From assembly GCA_003576695.1 (NCBI GenBank), contig QOZQ01000008.1, positions 248,001 to 312,000 of the forward strand: 64,000 nt of DNA. Direction: 5' to 3'. The DNA comes from Taklimakanibacter lacteus (GTDB taxonomy: Bacteria; Pseudomonadota; Alphaproteobacteria; Rhizobiales; Aestuariivirgaceae). The translations under genes were made by a program, and so were the position numbers. This document shows positions 21,927 through 30,629 of this stretch, one piece after another (positions within the stretch are counted from its first letter, which is position 1; every line of letters starts with the position of its first letter). Below the pieces are notes generated by a model. That model searched no databases and was not told where the DNA came from. It saw nothing but the letters and a program-made list of their open reading frames with translations.

Positions 21927-23459
21927 ATGAACAAGCCTATGATGCAGCGTAGCCTCGCCCGCGATGTCGCGCAGTTCTTCGCCGAGCTCGGCCTGCCGCC
22001 GGAGCGCCTCACCGAAGGTGCCCATGAAATCCGCTGCCCGATCACCGGCGAGGTCATCGCCAAGGTGCGATTTGCCGATGCAAAGGAAGCCAGGGCCGCG
22101 ATCGGCCGCGCGGCGGAAGCCTTCCACCAATGGCGCCTCATTCCGGCCCCGCTGCGCGGCGAGTTGGTGCGTCAGCTCGGCAATGAATTGCGTGCCGCCA
22201 AGGACGGGCTTGGCCGCCTCGTCACCATCGAGACCGGCAAGATCCTGTCCGAGGGCCTGGGCGAAGTGCAGGAGATGATCGACATCTGCGACTTCGCCGT
22301 CGGCCTGTCGCGCCAGCTCTATGGCCTCACCATGGTGAGCGAGCGGGCCGATCACCGCCTCATGGAGCAGTGGCATCCGCTGGGGCCGACCGGCGTCATC
22401 ACCGCCTTCAACTTCCCCGTCGCCGTATGGTCCTGGAACGCCGCGCTGGCGCTCATCTGCGGCAATACGGTGATCTGGAAGCCCTCCGAGAAGACGCCGC
22501 TCACCGCGCTGGCGACCGAAGCCCTGTTCCGCCGCGCCGCGGCCCGGGTCGAAGGCATCCCTGAAAATCTGATGAGCCTCCTCATCGGCGGGCGCGATGT
22601 CGGCGAGGCGCTGGTCGATGATCCGCGTGTGCCGCTCGTTTCGGCCACCGGCTCCACCGGCATGGGCCGCATTGTCGGCGAGCGCCTGGCGCGCCGCTTC
22701 GGCCGCGCCATCCTCGAGCTCGGCGGCAACAATGCCGCGATCCTCTGCCCTTCCGCCGATCTCGACCTCGCTTTGCGCGCCACGGCTTTTTCCGCCATCG
22801 GCACGGCCGGCCAGCGCTGCACCACACTGCGCCGCATCATCGTGCATGACAGCGTCTATGACCGTTTCGTCCCGCGCCTCAAGAAGATCTATGAGACGGT
22901 GGCGATCGGCGATCCGCGCGAGCCCTCGACGCTGGTGGGTCCCCTCATCGACAGGCGCAGCTTCGAGGCGATGCAGAAGGCGCTGACCGCCGCCGCCGAG
23001 GCCGGCGGCAAGGTGCATGGCGGCAAGCGCGTCGCAGGGCTTGGCGGCGATGACGCCTATTATGTGGCCCCTGCTCTGGTCGAGATGCCGGCGCAATCGG
23101 GTCCGGTGCTGGCCGAGACCTTCGCACCGATCCTCTATGTGCTGCGCTACAAGGAGTTCGACGAGGCCCTCGCCCTCCACAATGGCGTGCCGCAGGGCCT
23201 GTCCTCGGCGATCTTCACCACGGACTTGCGCGAATCCGAGCGCTTCCTCTCGGCCTCTGGCTCCGATTGCGGCCTCGCCAATGTGAATATGGGCTCATCG
23301 GGCGCCGAGATCGGCGGCGCCTTTGGCGGCGAGAAGGAGACGGGCGGCGGCCGCGAGTCGGGCTCGGACGCCTGGAAGGCCTATATGCGGCGCGTCACCA
23401 GCGCCATCAATTTCGGCCGCGCGCTGCCTTTGGCGCAGGGCGTCAAATTCGATATTTAG
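21927..23459 (+). CDS. amaB: ALDH7-type dehydrogenase (L-piperidine-6-carboxylate / aminoadipate semialdehyde)
   Basis: A 510-residue NAD-dependent aldehyde dehydrogenase. The catalytic Cys298 is in GTAGQRCTTLRR and the general base Glu264 in LELGGNNA; the cofactor site is marked by KPSEKTPLTALA and GSTGMGRIV. The C-terminal MGSSGAEIGGAFGGEKETGGG and SDAWKAYMRR are diagnostic of family 7 (antiquitin/AmaB), which oxidises alpha-aminoadipate semialdehyde in lysine catabolism. The ATG at 21927 follows GGAG with a 6-base spacer. The other lysine-pathway genes are not in the window, so the substrate is inferred from family only. Confidence 0.85.
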   Translation: MNKPMMQRSLARDVAQFFAELGLPPERLTEGAHEIRCPITGEVIAKVRFADAKEARAAIGRAAEAFHQWRLIPAPLRGELVRQLGNELRAAKDGLGRLVTIETGKILSEGLGEVQEMIDICDFAVGLSRQLYGLTMVSERADHRLMEQWHPLGPTGVITAFNFPVAVWSWNAALALICGNTVIWKPSEKTPLTALATEALFRRAAARVEGIPENLMSLLIGGRDVGEALVDDPRVPLVSATGSTGMGRIVGERLARRFGRAILELGGNNAAILCPSADLDLALRATAFSAIGTAGQRCTTLRRIIVHDSVYDRFVPRLKKIYETVAIGDPREPSTLVGPLIDRRSFEAMQKALTAAAEAGGKVHGGKRVAGLGGDDAYYVAPALVEMPAQSGPVLAETFAPILYVLRYKEFDEALALHNGVPQGLSSAIFTTDLRESERFLSASGSDCGLANVNMGSSGAEIGGAFGGEKETGGGRESGSDAWKAYMRRVTSAINFGRALPLAQGVKFDI

Positions 23460-23460
23460 A

Positions 23461-23655
23461 GCATGATCCGGAAAAGTGGACACCGGTTTTCCGGGAAAAT
23501 CATGCGCAAACAAAAAGCTAAAGCGTGATGGTGATTCCATCTAAAGCCATCACGCTTTAGAGCAAATCCCGCCAAAGTTGCAGACTTTGGCGATAAGGAT
23601 TTGCTCAAAACACCAATTGCGCGATTCCTTTCGGCGAAGTGAGTCCACTTCGCCG
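23461..23655. repeat. Four consecutive palindromes (mosaic repeat)
   Basis: Unit 1, 23461-23505: outer GCATGAT/ATCATGC with inner GGAAAA/TTTTCC, the Rhizobiales type also at 3044. Unit 2, 23518-23560: a perfect 14-bp stem CTAAAGCGTGATGG/CCATCACGCTTTAG. Unit 3, 23561-23605: AGCAAATCC/GGATTTGCT enclosing CGCCAAAGT/ACTTTGGCG. Unit 4, 23632-23655: CGGCGAAGTG/CACTTCGCCG around AGTC. The array fills the gap between the dehydrogenase and the TPP enzyme gene and leaves only 22 bp before the latter's start. Confidence 0.85.
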
Positions 23656-23677
23656 GGAAGCGCGCCAGGAGAATGAT

Positions 23678-25348
23678 ATGACACAAAGAAGCGGGGGCCG
23701 GATTCTCGTCGACCAGTTGCTTATCCAGGGCACCGAGCGCCTCGCCTGCGTGCCGGGTGAAAGCTATCTGGCCGTCCTCGATGCGCTCCATGACGCGAAG
23801 ATCGACGTCCTTGTCTGCCGCAATGAAGGCGGCGCCGCCATGATGGCGGAAGCCTATGGCAAGCTCACCGGCAAGCCCGGCATCTGTTTCGTGACGCGCG
23901 GCCCCGGCGCCACCAATGCCAGCCACGGCGTCCATATCGCCGCCCAGGATTCGACCCCGATGATCCTGTTCATCGGCCAGGTCGAGCGCGGCATGCGCGA
24001 GCGCGAGGCCTTCCAGGAGGTCGACTACAAGGCCTTCTTCGGCTCGATCGCCAAATGGGTGGTCGAGGTCGACAGCGCCGCCCGCCTGCCCGAGCTCGTG
24101 GCCCGCGCCTATCGCGTCGCCTGCCAGGGCCGGCCCGGCCCGGTCGTCGTCGCTCTGCCGGAAGACGTATTGACCGAAATGGCCGATGTCGCGGATGCGC
24201 CCGCCATTTCCTATGCCGAATCCTGGCCTGGGCCTGAGGATATGAATCGATTCGGCGAGTTGCTGCGCACCGCCTGCAAGCCCCTCTTCATCCTCGGCGG
24301 ATCGCGCTGGACGGGTGAGGCGCAGAAGGCGCTCATCGGCTTCGCCGAGAAATTCGATGTCGGCATCACCACCTCCTTCCGCCGCGCCCATCTCTTCCCG
24401 TCGGATCATCCCAACTATGTCGGCGATGTCGGCATCGGCCCCAATCCGAAGCTCGCGGCGCGCGTGAAGGAAGCCGATCTCCTGGTGCTGCTCGGCGCCC
24501 GCATGTCGGAAATGCCCTCTTCCTCCTATTCGCTCATCGACATCCCCAATCCGCGCCAGACTCTCGTCCATATTCATCCGGGAGCGGAGGAGCTGGGCCG
24601 GGTCTATCAGCCCGCGCTCGCCATCCAGGCATCGCCCGGCGCCTTCTGCGCAGCACTTGCCGATCTCGCCCGGCCCAATGAGCGGCCCTGGGCCGAGGCC
24701 ACCCGCCAGGCGCGCCAGGAATTCATCGACTGGACCGACAAGCCGGGCAGGCTTCCGGGCAAGTTCCAATATGGCGAGGCCATGCGCTGGCTGCGCGAGC
24801 GCCTGCCCGCCGATGCGATCATCACCAATGGCGCCGGCAACTATGCCATCTGGGTGCATCGCTATTACCGCTTCCGCAAGCTCGGCACGCAATTGGCGCC
24901 CACTTCGGGATCAATGGGCTATGGCGTGCCGGCGGCGGTGATGGCGAAGCGTCAATTTCCGGACTCCCCCGTCGTCGCCTTTGCCGGCGACGGCTGCTTC
25001 ATGATGAACGGCCAGGAATTTGCGACCGCCGTTCAGTATGATATCCCGCTCATCGTGATCGTCCTCGACAACTCCATGTATGGCACGATCCGCATGCACC
25101 AGGAGCGCGAATATCCGAATCGCGTTTCGGCGACGCTGCTCAGGAATCCCGATTTCGCCGCTTACGCCAAGGCATTCGGCGGCCATGGCGAGCGCATCGA
25201 GACGACGGATGAGTTCGCGCCGGCCTTCGAGCGTGCCCTGAAATCAGGCAAGCCTTCGATCCTGCATTGCCTCATCGACCCCGAGGCGATCACGCCCGCC
25301 CGCACTCTGTCGCAGATTCGCGACGACGCCGTGAAAAGCGGAAAATAA
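23678..25348 (+). CDS. Thiamine-pyrophosphate enzyme, acetolactate-synthase-like
   Basis: A 556-residue TPP-dependent enzyme of the acetolactate synthase / oxalyl-CoA decarboxylase superfamily, with the usual three domains. The activating glutamate lies in CRNEGGAAMMAEAYG, followed by VTRGPGATNASHGV. The TPP/Mg motif begins GDGCFMMNGQEF and ends LDNSMYGT. No small regulatory subunit gene is near, so a catabolic 2-oxoacid reaction is as likely as valine biosynthesis. The ATG at 23678 has Shine-Dalgarno AGGAGA; a longer frame from 23639 would start inside palindrome 4 and is rejected. The exact substrate is unknown. Confidence 0.85.
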   Translation: MTQRSGGRILVDQLLIQGTERLACVPGESYLAVLDALHDAKIDVLVCRNEGGAAMMAEAYGKLTGKPGICFVTRGPGATNASHGVHIAAQDSTPMILFIGQVERGMREREAFQEVDYKAFFGSIAKWVVEVDSAARLPELVARAYRVACQGRPGPVVVALPEDVLTEMADVADAPAISYAESWPGPEDMNRFGELLRTACKPLFILGGSRWTGEAQKALIGFAEKFDVGITTSFRRAHLFPSDHPNYVGDVGIGPNPKLAARVKEADLLVLLGARMSEMPSSSYSLIDIPNPRQTLVHIHPGAEELGRVYQPALAIQASPGAFCAALADLARPNERPWAEATRQARQEFIDWTDKPGRLPGKFQYGEAMRWLRERLPADAIITNGAGNYAIWVHRYYRFRKLGTQLAPTSGSMGYGVPAAVMAKRQFPDSPVVAFAGDGCFMMNGQEFATAVQYDIPLIVIVLDNSMYGTIRMHQEREYPNRVSATLLRNPDFAAYAKAFGGHGERIETTDEFAPAFERALKSGKPSILHCLIDPEAITPARTLSQIRDDAVKSGK

Positions 25349-25437
25349 TTCGTGGCCGGCGGAACTTCCGGACTGCCCCGATATTGTCACAATGACAGGA
25401 CGGACAGGAGCCGCGCAACCCTCACAGACAACGGTCG

Positions 25438-26022
25438 TCAGCAATTCTTACCGACCGTCATGGCTGCCCGGAAATCCGGATCTTCGTCGATATAGGCGGG
25501 TTCGGGTCCGGCTCCCGTCGCATCGAAGAAACGCGCCACGAAGCAGCGCCACGCCGCACAGAAAGCAATATCGCAGATCTGCCGGTCGGTGAACCCCGCC
25601 GCGCGCAGGCGCTCGATATCGTCCGCCGATACCTGCGAGGCATTCTGGGCGATCTTCTCGGCATAGCTCAGCATCTCGACATCCCGGGGCGGAAGCCCCG
25701 CATGCCGGAAATCGCGGTGGATCCTGAGCACCGCCTCCTTCGAGCCGAGATCGGCGATGAGCTGCTTGGCGAAGACATGCGAGCAATAGGTCGAAGGCAC
25801 GCGCTTGGCGGCGATGAGGGTGATGAGCCGCCACTCGCGCGGGCCGAGCGAAAAGCCGGCCCGCACCTTGTCGATGAAGTCAGTGTAGAGCGGCAGGAGA
25901 TCGGGCCTTGTCGTGAAGCACTTGGTGGCTTCCATGACGAAGCCGTTCTGCGCCCTGAGCTTGTAGTAGATCTCCGCAATCTGGCCGGTTGCCTCGTCTT
26001 CCCCGATCGTCTGCAAATACAT
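25438..26022 (-). CDS. AhpD-like / carboxymuconolactone decarboxylase family protein
   Basis: A 194-residue all-helical protein of the AhpD-like fold, close to proteins annotated as peroxidase-related. The conserved centre is STYCSHVFAKQL, which has one Cys and a His two residues later; the second Cys of the AhpD C-x2-C pair is missing, so classical alkylhydroperoxidase chemistry is doubtful. A second Cys pair-like region occurs at CDIAFCAAWRCFVARFFD. The ATG at 26020-26022 (MYLQTIGED) follows GGAG and matches typical family starts; the longer frame adds 20 codons. It is convergent with the TPP enzyme. Confidence 0.75.
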   Translation of the reverse strand: MYLQTIGEDEATGQIAEIYYKLRAQNGFVMEATKCFTTRPDLLPLYTDFIDKVRAGFSLGPREWRLITLIAAKRVPSTYCSHVFAKQLIADLGSKEAVLRIHRDFRHAGLPPRDVEMLSYAEKIAQNASQVSADDIERLRAAGFTDRQICDIAFCAAWRCFVARFFDATGAGPEPAYIDEDPDFRAAMTVGKNC

Positions 26023-26133
26023 CTGGTTCTCCGCCGCTACAAAAGCTGCCGCGACTTCACCTGATGTTGCGTCCCTATGCAAGCCGAACCTCGCTTAGTT
26101 CGCCCCGGGCCGTTTTTTGCCTTCCCCTGCCGC

Positions 26134-26979
26134 CTATCTGAAGCGATAGGTGAGGAACAGGGTCGAGAGGAACTGGTCCGCCGAGCCCTCATCCGCCACG
26201 ATCGGGCTGTCGGCGGCATCGCCCAGCAACCGCTTGTATTGCGCCCGCCCGCCAATGCCGATGCTCTCGGTGATCCTGTAGTCGAGCCCGAACGTCACGC
26301 CCGCATCCTTGAAGCCTGAATCCGCCTCATACTCGCCGTAGCCGCTCGACGCCGCCTGCGATGAGGAGATGCCGAAATAGGTCTCCATGTAGTTGCTGTC
26401 GGCCCAGCTGGCCGACGCTTCGAGGCTGGATCTGAGATTTTCGGTCAGCGCAAAGGCGACGCCGGTCGTCGCCTCGGCGAGAAGTCCCTCATGGCCGCCG
26501 GCGACATCCTGGGTCACGGTGAGCCCGGCCGACCAGATGCCGATTTCGTATTTGATGAAGCCGCCGAGCTCGATCGAATCATCGACGTCGCCCAACCCTT
26601 CCAGGGCGTTGTTGTCGTCCTCGTCGCGGCCGAAGCTGTAGCGCGCGATCGGCCCGGCCTTGAGGCCCTCATGGTTGAGCAGGTTTACGCCCAGTGACGG
26701 TCCGCTGATGAAGACGAAATCGTCATAGACGATCGAGGCGAAGGGGAAAGGCTGGAATTCATAATCGTCGGAGCCTTCATAGTCGGGCAGATAGGCGCCC
26801 CCGCCCCCGATGATGATGCTCCATTTGCTCGGCTCCGGTTCTGACGTAGAGTTATCCTCGTCCGCCGCTTGGGCAACGGTGGTGCCATAGGCGACGACGG
26901 CGACTCCTGCCATGATTCTGAGCCAATTTGCGGTAACAGCTGGGGCCAGGGAAATCTTGCCGGCGAAGCGGGAAGGCAT
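26134..26979 (-). CDS. MipA/OmpV family outer-membrane protein
   Basis: 281 residues. A long signal peptide (about 1-39, ending VAYGTTVAQA before ADEDN) is followed by a beta-barrel with alternating hydrophobic residues and a C-terminal aromatic residue pattern (FLTYRFR). The segment GGGGAYLPDYEGSDDYEF is the family signature near the mature N-terminus. Members act as scaffold or porin-like proteins. It is divergent from the two-component genes, with about 137 bp between them, which suggests that OmpR-like regulator may control it (inference). Confidence 0.88.
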   Translation of the reverse strand: MPSRFAGKISLAPAVTANWLRIMAGVAVVAYGTTVAQAADEDNSTSEPEPSKWSIIIGGGGAYLPDYEGSDDYEFQPFPFASIVYDDFVFISGPSLGVNLLNHEGLKAGPIARYSFGRDEDDNNALEGLGDVDDSIELGGFIKYEIGIWSAGLTVTQDVAGGHEGLLAEATTGVAFALTENLRSSLEASASWADSNYMETYFGISSSQAASSGYGEYEADSGFKDAGVTFGLDYRITESIGIGGRAQYKRLLGDAADSPIVADEGSADQFLSTLFLTYRFR

Positions 26980-27116
26980 GGATGCGGTCCTTTGCGATCA
27001 GTGGATGCATCCTTCTAGGCCGCGATCCTGGCGAGGAAGTTTCGAGCGGGTTTCGACATGTTGCAGATTATTGCCGAGAGGGCGTTGCCGCGCGTGCCTG
27101 AGGAGAGGTGCGTGCG

Positions 27117-27860
27117 ATGAGTAAGCAGGTAAAGCCGCATATCCTGATCGTCGATGATGATCGCCAGATCCGCACCATGCTGGCGCGTTTCCTGGGCGAG
27201 CATGCGATGCGGGTGACGCAGGCCGGCGACGGCGAGCAGATGTTCAAAGCGCTGGAGACCGGCCGCTTCGACGTCATCGTGCTCGACGTCATGATGCCGG
27301 GCGATGATGGCTTTACACTGTGCCGCAAATTGCGCAGCAGCAACACCATCCCCCTCATCCTGCTCACCGCCCGCAACAGCGAGACCGACCGTATCGTCGG
27401 ACTCGAGCTCGGCGCCGACGACTATGTGACGAAGCCGTTCAATCCGCGTGAGCTCCTCGCCCGCATCCGCGCCCTGTTGCGGCGGGTGAACGGCAACATG
27501 CAGGCCGTCGAGCGCCTGGCCAGCGCGGTCTACCAGTTCGCCGGCTGGACGCTCGACACCAGCCGCCGCTCGCTGATCTCGCCGGACGGCGCCCTCACCG
27601 ATCTCACCACCGGCGAATTCGACCTTCTCGTCGCCTTTGTCGAGCACCCGCAGCGTGTCCTCAACCGCGACCAGCTGCTCGATTTGGCCAGGGGCCGCGT
27701 CAGCCTCGCTTTCGACCGCAGCATCGATGTGCAGGTCAGCCGGCTGCGCCGCAAGATCGAGCTCGATCCCAACGCGCCGGCGCTGATCAAGACGGTGCGC
27801 AATGGCGGCTATTTCTTCACCGCGACCGTGGCCGCCATCACCGCCGCCGTGACGCCATGA
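27117..27860 (+). CDS. OmpR-family response regulator
   Basis: 247 residues. The receiver domain (about 5-120) has the acidic pocket VDDD at 12-15, phospho-acceptor Asp57 in VIVLDVMMPG, the switch Thr in LLTARN and Lys in YVTKPF. An OmpR-type winged-helix effector domain follows, with LTTGEFDLLVAFVEHPQRVL and DVQVSRLRRKIE. The ATG at 27117 follows GAGGAGAGG. It overlaps the histidine kinase by four bases (ATGA), so the two are coupled. Confidence 0.93.
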   Translation: MSKQVKPHILIVDDDRQIRTMLARFLGEHAMRVTQAGDGEQMFKALETGRFDVIVLDVMMPGDDGFTLCRKLRSSNTIPLILLTARNSETDRIVGLELGADDYVTKPFNPRELLARIRALLRRVNGNMQAVERLASAVYQFAGWTLDTSRRSLISPDGALTDLTTGEFDLLVAFVEHPQRVLNRDQLLDLARGRVSLAFDRSIDVQVSRLRRKIELDPNAPALIKTVRNGGYFFTATVAAITAAVTP

Positions 27861-29266
27861 GACTGCCGCTCTGGTCGAAACTCAAACTGGCGCCGCGCCT
27901 CGCCATCCTCATCGTGGCAACGGCCGTCGCAGCCAAATTTTTGGACGAGACGCTTCAGCATGTTCTGCCACCCTCCGGCTTCCTGGTCGTCAACAACGAG
28001 TGGCTGGCGAAAACAGCGACGGAGGCGGAACACATTGCCGATCAGACACCGGCAGCGGACCGTCTGGCGGCTCTCGCCGGCTCACCCCTTACGCAATGGC
28101 TGAAATTCGATATCCTCGCGGAAGCGCCCGATTTTCCGCAGGACGATCTGCCCAAGCTCGCCCGCGAAGCCAAAGCTGCCATCGTCAGGGCGCTCGATCG
28201 GCCGCCGGAAGATGTTCTGGTGAGAACCGAATTCTTCAAGGAGCCGGAGGTCAAGACCAACGTCGTGGTGATGTCCGATATCCCGACCTTCATGGATACC
28301 GAGATTCTGATGTCGCGCGACAGCATGGTCGTTGGCGATCTCAATATCGCCATCAGACTCAAGGACCAGTCCTGGCTGATGATCAGCCCGACCGAAGCCG
28401 GTCTGACGCCGCTCACTTACTTCCGCAATCTCATCAGCCTGATACTCACCTTCTTCATCGTGGCCATCTTCTCGATCTGGATGGCGCGCAGCATCGTCAA
28501 GCCCCTGTCCAATCTCGCGGCCGCGGCGGAAAAGCTCGGCCGCGAGCGCGAGACCACGCCGATCGGCGGCATGAAGCTTCCGGAATTCGCCGCCATCGCC
28601 GATACCTTCAACGAGATGCAGGCCAGGCTCAAGAAGTTCGTCGACGAGCGCATGCAGATGCTGGCCGCCATCTCGCATGATCTGCGCACGCCGCTGACCA
28701 GGCTGCGTCTCTATGCCGAAAGCGTACCGAACAAGGCACAGCGCGCCCAGATTCTTTCCGACATTTCCGACATGGAGACCATGGTCGCGACCTCGCTTGC
28801 TTTCATGAGCGACGAAATCCATCGCGAGCCCTATAGCGCCGTCGACGTGGCGAGCCTCGTCATCAGCCAGTGCGACACCTTCTGCGATAGCGGCCGGAAG
28901 GTCACCTATAAAGGGCCGGATCATGCGCAATTGACTTGCCGGCCGGTGGCGCTGCGGCGCGCCTTCTCGAATCTCATCGACAATGGCTGCAAATATGGCG
29001 GCGAGGTCTGCGTCTCGCTCACCGACAAGGGAAGCTCGCTCATCATCGAGATCCGCGACAACGGCCCGGGCATCCCGGCCGATCAGATGGAGCGCGCTTT
29101 CGCGCCCTTCCAGCGCCTCGAAGCCTCGCGCAACCGCGAGACCGGCGGCACTGGCCTCGGCCTCACCATCGCCCGCGACGTGGTGCTGAGCCATGGCGGC
29201 GACATCCAGCTCGTCAATGATGCGACGGGCTTCCTCGTTCGCGTAGAGCTGCCTCGCCCGCGCTGA
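27857..29266 (+). CDS. Sensor histidine kinase (EnvZ-like)
   Basis: 469 residues in the inner membrane. Helix 1 (about 14-30) and helix 2 (about 191-211) bracket a periplasmic sensor of about 160 residues, then HAMP, the H-box AISHDLRTPL with His274, and the HATPase domain (N box LIDNGCKYGG, G1 DNGPGIP, G2 GGTGLGL). It starts inside the regulator stop and is the cognate kinase. The periplasmic domain has no motif I recognise, so the signal is unknown. It converges on the amidase gene, with three bases between the stops. Confidence 0.93.
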   Translation: MRLPLWSKLKLAPRLAILIVATAVAAKFLDETLQHVLPPSGFLVVNNEWLAKTATEAEHIADQTPAADRLAALAGSPLTQWLKFDILAEAPDFPQDDLPKLAREAKAAIVRALDRPPEDVLVRTEFFKEPEVKTNVVVMSDIPTFMDTEILMSRDSMVVGDLNIAIRLKDQSWLMISPTEAGLTPLTYFRNLISLILTFFIVAIFSIWMARSIVKPLSNLAAAAEKLGRERETTPIGGMKLPEFAAIADTFNEMQARLKKFVDERMQMLAAISHDLRTPLTRLRLYAESVPNKAQRAQILSDISDMETMVATSLAFMSDEIHREPYSAVDVASLVISQCDTFCDSGRKVTYKGPDHAQLTCRPVALRRAFSNLIDNGCKYGGEVCVSLTDKGSSLIIEIRDNGPGIPADQMERAFAPFQRLEASRNRETGGTGLGLTIARDVVLSHGGDIQLVNDATGFLVRVELPRPR

Positions 29267-29269
29267 CTG

Positions 29270-30625
29270 TCAGGCGGAGCGCAAGCTCGCCAAAGCGCTT
29301 TCCACTGCCTGCGCCGCCGAGAATACCTGCTGGTCCTGGCCATGCGGCGCCATCAGCATGAGGCCGGTCGGCGGCTCGCCTTCCTTGTGCATCGGCAGCG
29401 AGATGCCGCAGCAATCGAGGAAATTGCCGGTGAAGGTGTTGCGCAGGCTGAGGAAGTTGAGCCGGAGATACTCCTCATCTCGCGCCAGCGCCGAGATGGC
29501 GGGCGCGATGTTGCAGGTGGTCGGCATGACGAGCGCGTCGAAGCCGGTCATGCCGCGATTGAACTGGGCGATGAGCGACTTCCGCATGGCGAGCAGATCG
29601 GCATAATCGGGTGCCGAGATGAGTGCGCCGAGCTCGATGCGCCGCCGCACCCTTTGATCATAGCCCTCGCCCAGGCTGGCGATCTGGGCGCGGTGATGCA
29701 GCATGGCCTCGACCGCCGATATGCCGCCTTTCGAATTGATCGCCGGCAGCTGGCTTAGCTCATCGAAGGCGACTTCCGCGATCGCGATCCCGGCCTCGCC
29801 GAGATGGGAGAGCGCCCGGTCGAAATGCGCCGCCACGTCCTCATCGATCGTGCCTTCGAAATAGCTCCTGGGTACCGCGAAGCGCAGGCCATGGCGGGGC
29901 GGCGCGATGACGCCGTCCCAGTCGCCGGCCAGCACCGCATCGGTCAAGGCGCAGCATTCGACAGTGCGGGCGAGTGGCCCGATACTGTCGAGCGTCTTCG
30001 ACAGCGGATAGGCGCCGGCTGTCGGGATGCGCCCGGTCGAGGGCTTGTAGCCGACGACGCCGTTATAGGCGGCGGGAATACGGCACGAGCCGCCGGTATC
30101 GGTGCCGATGGCGAGCGGCACCATGCCATCCGCCACTGCGACGCCGGCGCCTGAGGATGAGCCGCCCGGAATGCGCCCGGTCTTGCGGTCATAGGGTGAG
30201 CGCGGCGTGCCGTAATGCGGGTTGAGGCCGACGCCCGAATAGGCGAATTCGGTCATGTTGTTGCGGCCGACCACGATGAAGCCGGCCGCCTTCACCCTGG
30301 CGATGGCCGGCGCATCGGCCTGGGCCGGCGGCGCATTGGCCAGGATCGCCGATCCCGCCCGCGTCACCTGGCCCTTGATGTCGAAGAGATCCTTGGCCCC
30401 CACCGGAATCCCGGCAAAGGGCGGCACGCTGCGCCCGGCCCGGCGCTGCCGGTCGTAGAATTGCGCCAGTTCGACGGCCGCGGCGCCATCGAGGGTAAGA
30501 AAGGCGCGAGCCCCCTCCCCGGCCGGATCCTGGATCCGCGCCAGAGCGGTTTCGACCAGTTCCTGGGCGGTAACGGCGCCCGCATCCAGATCATGCGCCA
30601 AAGCGCGCAAAGGCTTGAACGTCAT
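29270..30625 (-). CDS. Amidase-signature hydrolase
   Basis: 451 residues with the amidase-signature catalytic triad: Lys78 in IPVGAKDLFD, the cis-Ser in PGGSSSGAG (about residue 156-157) and the nucleophile Ser180 in GTDTGGSCRIPA. Such enzymes hydrolyse amides, for example aryl amides, allophanate or Asp/Glu-tRNA (GatA). GatB and GatC are absent here and the length and C-terminus differ from GatA, so a catabolic amidase is more likely. It lies four bases downstream of cckA on the same strand, so it may be co-transcribed with that kinase, an unusual pairing. Confidence 0.87.
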   Translation of the reverse strand: MTFKPLRALAHDLDAGAVTAQELVETALARIQDPAGEGARAFLTLDGAAAVELAQFYDRQRRAGRSVPPFAGIPVGAKDLFDIKGQVTRAGSAILANAPPAQADAPAIARVKAAGFIVVGRNNMTEFAYSGVGLNPHYGTPRSPYDRKTGRIPGGSSSGAGVAVADGMVPLAIGTDTGGSCRIPAAYNGVVGYKPSTGRIPTAGAYPLSKTLDSIGPLARTVECCALTDAVLAGDWDGVIAPPRHGLRFAVPRSYFEGTIDEDVAAHFDRALSHLGEAGIAIAEVAFDELSQLPAINSKGGISAVEAMLHHRAQIASLGEGYDQRVRRRIELGALISAPDYADLLAMRKSLIAQFNRGMTGFDALVMPTTCNIAPAISALARDEEYLRLNFLSLRNTFTGNFLDCCGISLPMHKEGEPPTGLMLMAPHGQDQQVFSAAQAVESALASLRSA

Positions 30626-30629
30626 CAGA

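Noticed and set aside
23639..23677. An upstream start for the TPP enzyme inside palindrome 4
   Set aside because: It would put coding sequence in a repeat, and a good Shine-Dalgarno stands before the ATG at 23678.
29270..30625. GatA subunit of the tRNA amidotransferase
   Set aside because: The catalytic triad fits, but GatB and GatC are absent and the C-terminal part does not read like GatA.
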